Source of the DNA: a virus
DNA: 64,000 bases
Reading direction: 5' to 3' (one strand)
Virus record (IMG/VR): IMGVR_UViG_3300050132_000504
Coordinates: 1 to 64,000 of that record
Each line of letters starts with the position of its first letter. Position 1 is the stretch's first letter. A program made the position numbers and the translations under genes. Of this stretch, positions 25,781-35,265 are shown piece after piece. A model generated the notes under the pieces. That model saw only the letters and a list, made by a program, of their open reading frames with translations, did no database searches and was not told the DNA's origin.

Positions 25781-26983
25781 TTACGACGCGGAAGTCAGAA
25801 CGATCGGATTCGAGATGGAAGTTTCAACCACGATGCGTTCGCCTGTTGCCGGGGTGTAATCCGCCACCAGGTAGCGTGAATAGCGCGTGCCATCATCGCG
25901 GCTGCGCCAAATGAAGATCTCGTTGATGGGCTGGTCCGGTGACCCAATGTCCAGGATGTTCGGGTCGGCGTTCTGAATCTGATCCGCCAGCTGATTGATG
26001 ACAAACTCCTGGCCCATGGCCAGGTTGTTGATGTAGCTCTGCGCAGCGGACATTGCGTTGGCGATCGCATTCTGCTGATCGGACGAGTTCGCACTGCTGA
26101 CAAATGTAAGTGTCGTCGAGAAGGAGATGCCTACCAAAGCTGGCGAAGTCGCAGTACCCGAGAGCGGATAAGAAGTGAGGTTGTCGAGCGTGCCCTGAAC
26201 CAGATTGATGAGCGACGGCGGAACTACCGGCGAGATGCCGTAGACGTAGCAGAGGAAGGTGCCAGCCTGTCGTACAAAATCAAGATCCTGGATTCCAGGG
26301 AGTACAAGAACCGCGAGACGAAGGTCCGATTCGGCGGCGCCGCCTTTGGATTGGATCCAGAGGTTGATGCGATAGCGATAGTCGTCGTCGGATTCTGCAT
26401 CGCGGCCCCCAATCAATCCATAGTTGTTGGTCACCAGGAGTGAGCCGTATGCGGAATCGGCATAGTTGGTGAAGTTGCTGTTCGTGAACACGCCGGCCGC
26501 GGCGTTGCCGGCGGAAGCCGCCTGGAGGTTCGTTACTGCAAACGGGGCACTCGACTGGGAAGCTTTGCAGGTCACCGGGTTGGCGGTCAAAACTACCTGC
26601 CCACTGAGGCCCTGTGCCGTGTAGATCTGAGTGCCGGCAGGAATCGTGATGTCCTGGCCGTTGTTGATCGTTCCGAAAGTCCCGCGCGCAACGTAGAACT
26701 CGAAGTTGTTGTCCAGAGCCGAGCTGCTCACATCGGATGCCTGCAACCTGGGGATGCCGAACATCTGGCCAATGAAATCCAGATTCGATCCGGTGGCATA
26801 GGGCAGCAACGTCTGCGCGATCGATGTGAAGCTGTTGGCTTCCGACTGGCCAATCTGGTCGCCCACGGCATCGGTGAAGGCGCGCGCCTTGGCGCCCGGA
26901 GACGTGTTGGTGATGCCGGTCAACTGGAGAGACGCCAGAATGTTGGCCTGGTAGGTTGATGCGGTACTGGGTGTCTGGATCAT
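25781..26983 (-). CDS. Baseplate J-like wedge protein
   Basis: A 400-residue homologue of the P2 gpJ / T4 gp6 baseplate wedge family. The N-terminal half has SNLDFIGQMFGIPRL and the AGTQIYTAQG strand, followed by the hallmark GGRDAESDDDYRYRINLWIQ and the beta sandwich LVLPGIQDLDFVRQAGTFLC. The last quarter includes MGQEFVINQLADQIQ and a short tail. It directly follows the gp25-like gene, the usual order of wedge genes in contractile phages. Forms the ring connecting hub and fibres. Confidence 0.9.
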   Translation of the reverse strand: MIQTPSTASTYQANILASLQLTGITNTSPGAKARAFTDAVGDQIGQSEANSFTSIAQTLLPYATGSNLDFIGQMFGIPRLQASDVSSSALDNNFEFYVARGTFGTINNGQDITIPAGTQIYTAQGLSGQVVLTANPVTCKASQSSAPFAVTNLQAASAGNAAAGVFTNSNFTNYADSAYGSLLVTNNYGLIGGRDAESDDDYRYRINLWIQSKGGAAESDLRLAVLVLPGIQDLDFVRQAGTFLCYVYGISPVVPPSLINLVQGTLDNLTSYPLSGTATSPALVGISFSTTLTFVSSANSSDQQNAIANAMSAAQSYINNLAMGQEFVINQLADQIQNADPNILDIGSPDQPINEIFIWRSRDDGTRYSRYLVADYTPATGERIVVETSISNPIVLTSAS

Positions 26984-26987
26984 CGGT

Positions 26988-27359
26988 TTATGTGCTCGCC
27001 GGAGTGCTTACCGTGGTGCTTGCCACCAACTGGTTCTGGATGAAAACGAAGACCTGGTAGGCTTGGTCGCCCACCTTCAATGTGCTGACCGTAAAGGAAC
27101 CCATGGGCAGGAAATCCTGGCTCATGGACGACTCCACTTGGCGTTGAATCGTGGTTTCCAACTCGGCCGCGACTGTCGATCCGATCACGTTCTCCAGGTC
27201 CGCCCCGATCTGGTAACTTTTCCAGCCATCGAAGGCCGCCTTGAGGCGTGAGTTCGCCATGCTGCGCAGGCATTCCCAGGGCGACTGTGTGAACGACACA
27301 TCGCCGGTGCTGTCGAGCAGTACGCCGCCCCGAGACATCCATCGAAAATCAACGGCCAT
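26988..27359 (-). CDS. gp25-like baseplate wedge protein
   Basis: A 123-residue protein beginning MAVDFRWMSRGGVLLDSTGD and continuing SPWECLRSMANSRLKAAFDG, close in size and pattern to T4 gp25 / P2 gpW-like proteins that start sheath assembly on the baseplate. ATG overlaps the upstream stop (TAATG) and the gpJ-like gene follows after 4 bases. The family call rests mainly on size, order and the hydrophobic pattern. Confidence 0.7.
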   Translation of the reverse strand: MAVDFRWMSRGGVLLDSTGDVSFTQSPWECLRSMANSRLKAAFDGWKSYQIGADLENVIGSTVAAELETTIQRQVESSMSQDFLPMGSFTVSTLKVGDQAYQVFVFIQNQLVASTTVSTPAST

Positions 27360-27757
27360 TAGGCAGCATCCGAATTGCTGGTCAGGAAGGACATGCAGGA
27401 AGTCAGCGTGTCACTGCCGGTCAGGAGATTGGGAGTGTCCTTGACCAGCGTGGGGATGGGAGTGGGGGTGGTGGAGGGGAGGCACGTCAGAAGCAGTGGG
27501 TTGAGACGGTAGTAGCCTCCCCCGAAGGAGACCTGTTGAGGCATTGCCGACAGGCTCAGATTCCCGGAAAGCAGAACACCGAAGTCTGGATCAACCCGGA
27601 TGACGTTGTTCGAGTCGCCGGCCAGGATGATCTCATCCTCGGTAACGGCGACGGACGGCTGGCCCTGATACGAGTCCCCGGCATAAAGCGACTTCGGCTG
27701 GAGCTCATAGGTGCCATCCTGGTTTTCCCGATCGTAGACGAGAGGCTGGCTGGACAT
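27359..27757 (-). CDS. Small baseplate protein, beta-helix-like
   Basis: A 132-residue protein. The central stretch (EIILAGDSNNVIRVDPDFGV then LLSGNLSL) looks like the short strand repeats of baseplate spike and hub proteins. The C-terminus is Ser/Thr rich. It sits between a 200-residue protein and the gp25-like gene with TAATG overlaps at both ends. A spike or hub accessory role is possible but unproven. Confidence 0.75.
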   Translation of the reverse strand: MSSQPLVYDRENQDGTYELQPKSLYAGDSYQGQPSVAVTEDEIILAGDSNNVIRVDPDFGVLLSGNLSLSAMPQQVSFGGGYYRLNPLLLTCLPSTTPTPIPTLVKDTPNLLTGSDTLTSCMSFLTSNSDAA

Positions 27758-28359
27758 TACGTTCCTGCGGGACAGAGGTCCTTATTCAGGGGCGTCCTCG
27801 GGTGGTTGAAGATGAAGTTGACCTTCTGGGCAAAGCCATCAATCAAGACCGGCAGCGCGCTACCGTCCGTCGTCATCTGTTGCCGCGCCGAAAGGGTCAC
27901 TTCCAGTTGGTCGTTCGCAGCGAACGCCCCCTTCTGGAAATAGACCGCTTCGTTGTCACGGGTCGTAACAGGGAGCGAATGGCACTGGATGTAGGATGTG
28001 TTGAAGCTGGGGTCGAGGAGGTTCGGACAGAGCTGATTCCCCTGGCTGTCCAACACGCCGCCGTTGTCCTCAAGAAGGGCAATCCAGATGAGAATGGCGT
28101 GCAAGTTGTCTGAATAGACGGGGTTAAGGTAGGAACCGTTGCCCGCCTGCGCGGCGCCTTCCGTGCCGTACAGCGCCAAATGCTGGACGCCGGTCGTATC
28201 GATGCCGGCGCTCTGCATGTACTGAATGTTCTGTTGAGCGACGCGCCGTGGGCAGGCCGGCATCCCGTCATGACTAACAGTCAGTTGGTTCTGACAGGAC
28301 GAGCAGGGACTCACGATCGCCAGATGAACCGGATTGGGAGTGCTGGTATCGGGCTTCAT
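27757..28359 (-). CDS. Cys-containing baseplate-region protein
   Basis: A 200-residue protein of unknown function. The N-terminus has a CSSCQNQ pair and a further Cys (MPACPRR), which may bind metal or form a disulfide. ATG at 28359 is preceded by AGAGAGAA and, only 8 bases upstream, by the TATACT motif. It is the first gene of the wedge group after the inserted ATPase gene. Probably virion associated by position. Confidence 0.75.
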   Translation of the reverse strand: MKPDTSTPNPVHLAIVSPCSSCQNQLTVSHDGMPACPRRVAQQNIQYMQSAGIDTTGVQHLALYGTEGAAQAGNGSYLNPVYSDNLHAILIWIALLEDNGGVLDSQGNQLCPNLLDPSFNTSYIQCHSLPVTTRDNEAVYFQKGAFAANDQLEVTLSARQQMTTDGSALPVLIDGFAQKVNFIFNHPRTPLNKDLCPAGT

Positions 28360-28364
28360 TTCTC

Positions 28365-28376
28365 TCTAGTATAGGA
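28365..28376 (-). promoter_or_regulatory. TCCTATACTAGA motif, candidate promoter
   Basis: Minus-strand TCCTATACTAGA, the same core as at 5134, 51674 and 53724. TATACT ends 8 bases before the ATG at 28359, so a transcript started from it would be almost leaderless. A TTTGGT lies 17 bases upstream of TATACT and could act as a weak -35. It restarts the wedge operon after the ATPase insert. Confidence 0.5.
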
Positions 28377-28388
28377 ACCCACGTCCTT

Positions 28389-28398
28389 CTACCAAAGG
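28389..28398 (-). promoter_or_regulatory. TTTGGTAG intergenic motif
   Basis: Minus-strand CCTTTGGTAG in the gap between the ATPase gene and the baseplate operon. Identical TTTGGTAG cores occur in the gaps at 40443, 54884 and 57749. Confidence 0.4.
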
Positions 28399-28447
28399 TT
28401 CGACAGTCGGAGGACCCGACATCCGCCCGGAACCAGGATTTCGAGCG

Positions 28448-29587
28448 TTAAAAAGACAGGCCATTGATGAACTCTTCCAGAGGCTCAAAGCGTACGGAGA
28501 GAGGGCCATAACTCCGAGTAAATGTACGTTTCACGTCCTCGGCCAGAACGACATTCTCACCCGTCGGGTGTTGCCGGCGGAACGCCCCAAGATTCACCGG
28601 ATCAAACTTGTCAGCTGACCATTTGCATTCGATGGCGATCGGATGTTTGCGGCGTCCCGCCAACACAAAATCAATCTCATGTCCGCGCTTATCTCTCCAG
28701 TAACCGACATCGCGACTCTGCAAATGCGCCATCATTTCATTGAGCACAAAGTGTTCCCACAATATCCCCAGGTCTTCATGTCGCAGATCCTGCCAGCCGC
28801 GGTAGTAGCAGATAAAACCTGTATCGAAGCCGTAGACCTTTGGCGCGGAAATGATTTCCGTCGGCTTGCGCAAACTGAAAGGGCGAACGATATGGGCGAC
28901 GAAGGTGGCTTCCAAGACACGCAAATAGTTTGCAATGGTCGGACGGCTTACTTCACACGGACCGGTGAACCGCGTCGCCTCGAAGATGCCGCCGCTCTGT
29001 GCAAGGATGAGTTCGGTAAACTTCTGAAAGGAATCGCGCCGTTCCAGCCGGAAAAGTTCCTGAATATCTTTGGCCCAATAGGCATCGATCCATTCCTGAA
29101 AATCCCTCTCCTCAATATCTTTCGCCAGAAAGAATGGAGGCAATCCGCCGCGCAAAAGCCTGTGCTTCAGATTCAATTGTTTTGCGTCGGAGAGGTCGCG
29201 CAGGCACATCGGAGTGAGCCAGAGATCGCGCTTGCGTCCTGCAAGGGTGTCTTTGAATTTGCTCGACGCACTCAGCGTAGAAGAACCGGTAGCGATGATT
29301 CGAACGGTAGGGTAGTGGTCCGCAGCGATCTTCAGCAGTTCGGAGGGATTCTCCAGACGATGTATTTCGTCAAGGACAATGCGCTTTCCACGTAAAGTGT
29401 CCAGGAATCCTTCCGGATCTTCCATCATCCGGCGAACGCGCGGCAACTCACAATCGAAATACTCAATTTCTGGAAGACTTTGGCAAAGGTAAGTCTTGCC
29501 AACGCGCCGGACTCCAGCGAGCCAGACGACCGACCGCTTTCCCCAAGCCTCCTCAATGCGGTTTATCCAATAGTGCCGTTCTACCAT
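28448..29587 (-). CDS. AAA ATPase of the AAA_14/DUF4143 family
   Basis: A 379-residue cytoplasmic ATPase, not a virion protein by family. Walker A is GVRRVGKT (residues 25-32) and Walker B is RIVLDEIHRL; IIATGSSTL is the sensor-1-like strand. The C-terminal DUF4143 part ends in a restriction-endonuclease-like fold with EIDFVL and IECKWS as the D/ExK pair. Such proteins are common in bacteria and archaea as accessory ATPases of uncertain role. It interrupts the hub-to-wedge gene order, has larger flanking gaps (about 90 and 130 bases) and looks less GC rich than its neighbours by eye. ATG at 29587 chosen; a GTG at 29605 is also possible and neither has a clear ribosome site. Confidence 0.88.
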   Translation of the reverse strand: MVERHYWINRIEEAWGKRSVVWLAGVRRVGKTYLCQSLPEIEYFDCELPRVRRMMEDPEGFLDTLRGKRIVLDEIHRLENPSELLKIAADHYPTVRIIATGSSTLSASSKFKDTLAGRKRDLWLTPMCLRDLSDAKQLNLKHRLLRGGLPPFFLAKDIEERDFQEWIDAYWAKDIQELFRLERRDSFQKFTELILAQSGGIFEATRFTGPCEVSRPTIANYLRVLEATFVAHIVRPFSLRKPTEIISAPKVYGFDTGFICYYRGWQDLRHEDLGILWEHFVLNEMMAHLQSRDVGYWRDKRGHEIDFVLAGRRKHPIAIECKWSADKFDPVNLGAFRRQHPTGENVVLAEDVKRTFTRSYGPLSVRFEPLEEFINGLSF

Positions 29588-29716
29588 AAGAAGACATGAT
29601 TGCACATCGTGTCACTAAATGCAACCGTACCTTCGTTTAGTATTATCCGTCCAACAGCACTTCCGGCCACCCGGTGACCCAAAACTCATTCTCAAGGCAG
29701 CCTCAGAAACGGGCGC
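29588..29716. other. Gap between hub gene and ATPase gene
   Basis: About 130 bases. On the minus strand GGATAATACTAAACG (around 29633-29647) resembles a -10 region and may drive the ATPase gene. No terminator hairpin stands out. Nothing else recognised. Confidence 0.4.
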
Positions 29717-32700
29717 TTATGGAGCCGACAGGCCCCAGGAGGGCTGGGGAGTGGGAGGAATCTGGGCCGGGTAGCCGTGGAAGGCCTTCCAGGCGTCGAT
29801 CAGCGGGAAGATCTCGTCGGCCACAAACTGCATCGCCTTGTTGTTGACCACGCCCACCAGATCGTTGATGGACCAGCCTTCGATGCCGCCGACCCACGGC
29901 CGCCCGAACTTGGTGCAAGGGCAGATCACGACGGGGTTGAGCTTGGCTGTGCTGTCGGTGAACCACCAGACGGCGGCACCGACCGCCGCGATCGCGCAGA
30001 GGCCCAGGATGATCCAACCCGGAGGGCCACAAAGGAAGGCCGCGCCGGCAGCCGCCCACTCGGTCGTTGCACCTGCAGCGAGGGCCACCAGGCCGGTGCC
30101 TTCCGCTGCTGTGGCCACTGCGCCGCCTGCGTAACTCAATCCGGCCACCACCGCACCGGCGCCAACCGCCGTGGTTGTGGCGACGGCTGCTCCTTCCATC
30201 CATGAGTAGACGGAAAGATTGCTCAGACGGTGGATCTCAGGGATCACGGTTCCCATAGCCATCATCAGCATTCGGAAGAAGTTGGCCGATGCAGCTTCGT
30301 TGATCGTGATGACTGCGCGCGGCTTGATGATGGTGATGAACCCCGATTCCAGATTCATCACATGGGTGACGGTCTCGACCTCGATGGGCCCAACCATTCC
30401 CGTGGACGGATCAGTGATTAGAAGAACGTCCTGCGGCTCGATCTCGGGGATGCAACGCAACACAATCTCGCCCCTGTACATCTTGCCCAACTCTTCCCTC
30501 AGGAAGCTCTGGCCGTAGGCCATGATCAGCCCGGTGTTGCCGGAAAGGGATTGGTCGATCACATTCTGCTTGGGATCGTTGATCTGGTCTGTGACATCGA
30601 GAGCACGCACATGGTTGGGAGGAATGCTGGCGTTGGCCAGGATGGGGTAGGTCTTGCCGTTCTTCTCCGGATCGCCGATGCGGATGCAGTTGTAGATCTT
30701 GTCGTTGACCCTCATCCCGTTATGCACGATGGACTGATGGTCGATGAAGTGGTAGCGACGCACCGGCTTCAGGAAGTCGGTCGACTTCTGATCCCCCGCC
30801 AGGATGGAAGCGTAGTACGCGCTCTGCACCGCGTTGATCTTCTTCTGGAGATTCCGAAGAGCCTCTTTTTCTCCGGGAATGATGGTGTAGATGAGCTTGC
30901 CAGGAAGAGCCAGCCAATCGTTGGCCGTCTGTGAACCCGTATCGACACCATCCACCGCGATCGTCAACAGCGACTGAAGTGCCGCGGCAAGCCCAGACGG
31001 ACTCGCGCCTGCTTGTTGGAGCAGCTGGTTCTTGTAGAGAGCCACGGTGACAGGCATGGTGCCGTCCCCCATGACATCGAGGAACATCTGTTTCCCGCTG
31101 GCACTCCACCACTGGGTGTATGCCTGGTTGTTCTGGTTCAGCGCGCGCACACGTTCCGTGTCGCCGAGCATCTGAGGCCGTGCTGTGTACCAGTCGAAGG
31201 GATGGCCAAAGACCAGGGTCGCGTCACAGCTGTAAGGGAAACCGTACCACTTCTCCAGCAACAGATATTCCGGATAGCGCCTGGCGATGTCCTGAATGAG
31301 TTCCCACACCGTCAACGTGGTCTTGGAATCAACATAGTAGGATGCCGGCGCCCAGGGATACTTCCGCTGATCCATCCAACTCCGGGATTGGGAGTGAGTC
31401 TTGGGGTCCGTGCTGACCGACGTCCCATCATACTGAACGGCCGTATCGACCATGATGTTCTCGTCGCACCGGTCGTAGACGTTCTGAAGCGCGGTGGCCA
31501 CGTTGTCCATACCGGCAACACTGGCGGCTCCAGCGGCTGGCGCGGCGGCCAGTTCCTTCCAAGAAAAGCCCTTGAGCAAGGAATTGGCAGGACTGTTTAC
31601 CTGCCAGTGACCGAAGTGCTTGGCTCCGGAGTTCTTGAGCATCATCCAGATCACCGTGCCCACATCGCCGGCATCGCCGAAGATGGTGACGCCTCCGTAG
31701 GCAGGCCCTTTGGACATGCCACCACCCGATCCTGGAATCAGGATGTTGACTGTGTTCTGAAGCAGCGATCCGAGCTGGAACCAGGAGTTCGAGTTCATCT
31801 TGTCACCGCTCAAGGACGCAAGCTCAAGCAGGTAGCTCTGGGCAGTAACGGTCAGGATCTCGTTGCCCTCGATCTCGGTGACCTCGCCACAGAAGACAGG
31901 TGTCAGTTTGTCCGGATTGTTGGAGAAACCCACGCGAAGCTGGATCTTGCTGCCCGTCTGAAGAGGAAAGTATTGGAGCGGAATCCTGCGGTTGGACATG
32001 TCGCCGCCGGCGTAGCCTTCGGTGTTGTCCTTGCCCATGATCTGATAGGGCGCGCCACCAATGCCGTTCCGGTCGACGAATCCTTTGGTGGGAACATCGG
32101 AGCCTGTGGCCGCGGCCGTGCCGCCTGTGTTGATGGCGAATCTGTCGAGCGATGCCTCCCACTTGCCGGCCAGCGAAGCATCATAGAGCTTGTGGCTCAA
32201 CAGGTGTGTGAGATTCATCAGCTTCATGCGGAGGGTTGCCGGCTTGTTGGTTGGCCGCTGCACTTCGATGTCGATCACCGCACTGTAGCTGTAGAAGTTG
32301 TCGAATGCGTAATAGATGCCGCTGTTGGCGTCCTCCATGAAGAACAGCTTGAAGGTCGGGAATGCCTCGGTCATGCTGTAACCCGGAACATTGATCATCT
32401 TCATGATCGAGTCCATGTTGCCGGGAATCGAGGTCGTCGTGGACAGAGGAATCGTTCCCGCAGGAACCTGGTATCCGTTGCTGTCGCTGTTCAGTTGGCT
32501 TGAACCTGAGGCAATTTGTGCCGTGATGTTCCCGAGGGCTGTCCTCGTCTTGGCCAGGTAGGTCGTCTTGTCGCTGGTGAAGTACATCCCGGGGTTGAAG
32601 TCTTCGCCATCGAGAACCTGGCTATTCAGACCCATGTCGCGGTATGCCCCGTGATCGGAATTCGAGAGGGCGGGGTCGCTTGCAGAGACGGAGTTCTTGA

Positions 32701-35263
32701 TGCTTGCGCCAAGCGTTGGGCTCTGCATGATCTGGTTCAGGGCGTTGCGCAGGCTCGGATCGTTCTCCGCGAAGTAGGGAAAGAGCCGCGAATACACATC
32801 GCTGACCATCTTCTGCCGACTCAGATCGGTGTCGGCCGCCAGACCCTGATCGATGCTCGACACAAGTGATGTGATGGCGCCAGTTCCCGCCGCGTCATAA
32901 GCGCAGGACTTGAACATCAGGTAATCGGCCATCGTCCACTGCGTTGTATTGCCCGACTGCTGAAGCTGCTTCACGCGCGCCGCGGCGACCGGGTAACTGG
33001 AAGACTTTTCCATAAACTCGTTCGTCAACGCATCCGCATCTGTTTCGCTGACAAAGAAGGACTGGGCTCCGTTCATGAATCCGAAGGGCGACGAGTCAGA
33101 GGGGTTTTCGGCTGCATTGAGAAACCGTGCGCTCATATCGTTCTCGTCGGAGCTGGCCATGTGCTGGCGATAGGTGAAGGCCGCACCCATCAGTGCCCTC
33201 TCGTCAGGCGACGCCGCCGTTGCTGCCTGAGCAAGGGTGTCCCCTTGCAACACGGTCTGTTGCAGGGCAGTCATGTAGACGCCATCAATCGCATTGACTT
33301 TGTAGGAGGTGAGTTCTTCGAACTTGTTCTCGTACTGGCAGGCCGTGAGCTGGGCCATGGCCATGTCCGAGGAATCAGGCACTGTCTCGGTGGTCACCTG
33401 GTCCAGCATCAGCCCGAAGATCCCGAGCATGTTGAGAACCTGGTTCTCGACGTAGATCGCGTGCATTCTGTGAACCGAAGCGATCGAACGGAATTGCGTG
33501 CGCAGGCGCTGGTACTGCTGTTCCAGCATGTGAGCCATCGAGGTCAGGGTCATCAGGCCGTTGTGGATTGGTTCATCCGTGTTCGGGTTGTCGCGTGTCC
33601 CTTGGGAACCGAATGACACCTGCACAAGAGAGCTGCAGGGCCCGACATGCTGGTAGGTCGGATACTGGAAGCCAGCCAGCGGGATCTGCGCCAGGTTATT
33701 GACGAAGAGAACCGAGATGCCCTCCGGCCAGAGGCCCGGCTGCACACCGCCTGAATTGGAGTCTTGAGGAGCAACCCGGAGTTCGTTCTCCTTGTACAGG
33801 AAGAGAACGCCGACGCCACCGGGATCGGCCCGGTGATCAACACTCCAGCCTTGAGCCACAAGATTGGTTACCTGTGCTTCAAAGGCAGCTTCGGTGCTCG
33901 AACTGGTCGTAGTTGTCGGGTTTGACCCTGAGCTGGCCGGTGTCGTCGCATTCGTTGCCGGCGCAGGGCTGGGCGCTACGGTTGGGGTTGTAGATGCGGC
34001 GGTGCCGTTATAGCCAAACGAGGACTGCGCGATACTCATGACCGTCGAGATGTACTTCGGCACGTTCTCGCCTGCAGGAACACCCGCTGGAGGAATCCCG
34101 CCTGTCATCTGCTTGCCTGGATTGATAACTACACCACTTTTCAATGTCTGACTGGTTCCGTTCAGATAGCACTTGACGTAAGCAGATCCTGCATTGTAAG
34201 CAGCTATGGCAAGCTCGTACGAGCCGAACTGACGATACAGCTGGGACATGAGTTTGCAGGCCCCGGTTGTATTCTGGGTCGGGTCATAGGAGTTTGTGAC
34301 TCCCATGGCCTTTGCAGTTCCATTGAGCAGTTGAAAGAGACCTGTGGCAGTCGAGTTCGGACTCTTGGCGTTGGGATTGCCTTTGCTTTCGTACCAGCAG
34401 ATTCCTTGCATTATTGCAGGGTCAAGACCAAACTGCGGTGCGATCTGCTGAATGAGCTGAGCGATTGCAGGCGGAAGCGCAACCTTCCCCTTCGGAGCCT
34501 TCGACGTCACTGTGGATGGAACAACCGTTCCGCCGATGGTCGCCGGTGCGTTGAGCTGGCCGGCGTAGTCCGGCACTTGCCCAGATTGGATTGGAAGGTA
34601 GGTCCTCCACTTGAGAGCCAGCTCGCCAGGATTCTGGGCCAGCCACAAGGGGCAGATCGGGTCTCCTGGGTAACGGAAGGCCCGCTCCATGTTGATCTGG
34701 CGCCACTGGGAAATGTACTTCTTGAACTTCTGTGACTGGTAAGCACTCACGCTCTGTCCGGAATCACCCTGGTATCCGAACTCCTGGGTATAGGGCAGGC
34801 AGTTGAAGTAGGTCATCGTCAGGGTGACCTTGAGTGCGTCGATGACATCGGGATGGTTGTCGACGCGAAGCTGGCGGAGGCCCATCGAGAGGCGTCTGGT
34901 GGAGAACTCCGGATCATGAGCAGCCAGCATCTGGCGCAGGTGAGGAGACTCCACCTCCACGAAAGGAGCAGCCTTGAAGATGGCGACCATATTGCGAAGG
35001 TCTTCCCACTGCTGATACCTGGTGACCTGATTGGCGTCATTCAACAGGGCCGTCCAGCTCACGGTCACATCCCAGCGAGCTTGCCCTGTCTTCTGGAACA
35101 TCTCGTTCATGCCGCGGAGAGGCGTGATCTTCTCGTTGTTCACAACACGCGAGGTCACAATGTCCTGTGGTGGAATCTGCAGGGTGACAAACCCGACGCG
35201 GAAGTAGCCCGCATCGAGTGGGTTGTTCGTGCTGTAATCCTTTTCGGTGGTGATGACGCTCAT
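29717..35263 (-). CDS. Baseplate hub / tail lysin with lytic transglycosylase domain
   Basis: An 1848-residue hub protein. The N-terminal 210 residues look like a tail-tube/LysM-like hub start. Residues about 275-390 form an SLT (GH23) domain: WYESKGNPNA with the catalytic Glu, STATGLFQL and AIAAYNAGSAYV. Glu would cleave glycan during infection. The middle (about 1000-1560) carries gp27/gpD-like hub features such as KIQLRVGFSN and ILTVTAQSYLLELASL. Near the end, residues about 1690-1775 contain glycine- and alanine-rich hydrophobic segments (GPPGWIILGLCAIAAVGAAV) that would span a membrane, followed by a soluble tail. It lies directly after the 1679-residue protein with an ATG 2 bases after that stop region. 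Confidence 0.88.
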   Translation of the reverse strand: MSVITTEKDYSTNNPLDAGYFRVGFVTLQIPPQDIVTSRVVNNEKITPLRGMNEMFQKTGQARWDVTVSWTALLNDANQVTRYQQWEDLRNMVAIFKAAPFVEVESPHLRQMLAAHDPEFSTRRLSMGLRQLRVDNHPDVIDALKVTLTMTYFNCLPYTQEFGYQGDSGQSVSAYQSQKFKKYISQWRQINMERAFRYPGDPICPLWLAQNPGELALKWRTYLPIQSGQVPDYAGQLNAPATIGGTVVPSTVTSKAPKGKVALPPAIAQLIQQIAPQFGLDPAIMQGICWYESKGNPNAKSPNSTATGLFQLLNGTAKAMGVTNSYDPTQNTTGACKLMSQLYRQFGSYELAIAAYNAGSAYVKCYLNGTSQTLKSGVVINPGKQMTGGIPPAGVPAGENVPKYISTVMSIAQSSFGYNGTAASTTPTVAPSPAPATNATTPASSGSNPTTTTSSSTEAAFEAQVTNLVAQGWSVDHRADPGGVGVLFLYKENELRVAPQDSNSGGVQPGLWPEGISVLFVNNLAQIPLAGFQYPTYQHVGPCSSLVQVSFGSQGTRDNPNTDEPIHNGLMTLTSMAHMLEQQYQRLRTQFRSIASVHRMHAIYVENQVLNMLGIFGLMLDQVTTETVPDSSDMAMAQLTACQYENKFEELTSYKVNAIDGVYMTALQQTVLQGDTLAQAATAASPDERALMGAAFTYRQHMASSDENDMSARFLNAAENPSDSSPFGFMNGAQSFFVSETDADALTNEFMEKSSSYPVAAARVKQLQQSGNTTQWTMADYLMFKSCAYDAAGTGAITSLVSSIDQGLAADTDLSRQKMVSDVYSRLFPYFAENDPSLRNALNQIMQSPTLGASIKNSVSASDPALSNSDHGAYRDMGLNSQVLDGEDFNPGMYFTSDKTTYLAKTRTALGNITAQIASGSSQLNSDSNGYQVPAGTIPLSTTTSIPGNMDSIMKMINVPGYSMTEAFPTFKLFFMEDANSGIYYAFDNFYSYSAVIDIEVQRPTNKPATLRMKLMNLTHLLSHKLYDASLAGKWEASLDRFAINTGGTAAATGSDVPTKGFVDRNGIGGAPYQIMGKDNTEGYAGGDMSNRRIPLQYFPLQTGSKIQLRVGFSNNPDKLTPVFCGEVTEIEGNEILTVTAQSYLLELASLSGDKMNSNSWFQLGSLLQNTVNILIPGSGGGMSKGPAYGGVTIFGDAGDVGTVIWMMLKNSGAKHFGHWQVNSPANSLLKGFSWKELAAAPAAGAASVAGMDNVATALQNVYDRCDENIMVDTAVQYDGTSVSTDPKTHSQSRSWMDQRKYPWAPASYYVDSKTTLTVWELIQDIARRYPEYLLLEKWYGFPYSCDATLVFGHPFDWYTARPQMLGDTERVRALNQNNQAYTQWWSASGKQMFLDVMGDGTMPVTVALYKNQLLQQAGASPSGLAAALQSLLTIAVDGVDTGSQTANDWLALPGKLIYTIIPGEKEALRNLQKKINAVQSAYYASILAGDQKSTDFLKPVRRYHFIDHQSIVHNGMRVNDKIYNCIRIGDPEKNGKTYPILANASIPPNHVRALDVTDQINDPKQNVIDQSLSGNTGLIMAYGQSFLREELGKMYRGEIVLRCIPEIEPQDVLLITDPSTGMVGPIEVETVTHVMNLESGFITIIKPRAVITINEAASANFFRMLMMAMGTVIPEIHRLSNLSVYSWMEGAAVATTTAVGAGAVVAGLSYAGGAVATAAEGTGLVALAAGATTEWAAAGAAFLCGPPGWIILGLCAIAAVGAAVWWFTDSTAKLNPVVICPCTKFGRPWVGGIEGWSINDLVGVVNNKAMQFVADEIFPLIDAWKAFHGYPAQIPPTPQPSWGLSAP

Positions 35264-35265
35264 GG

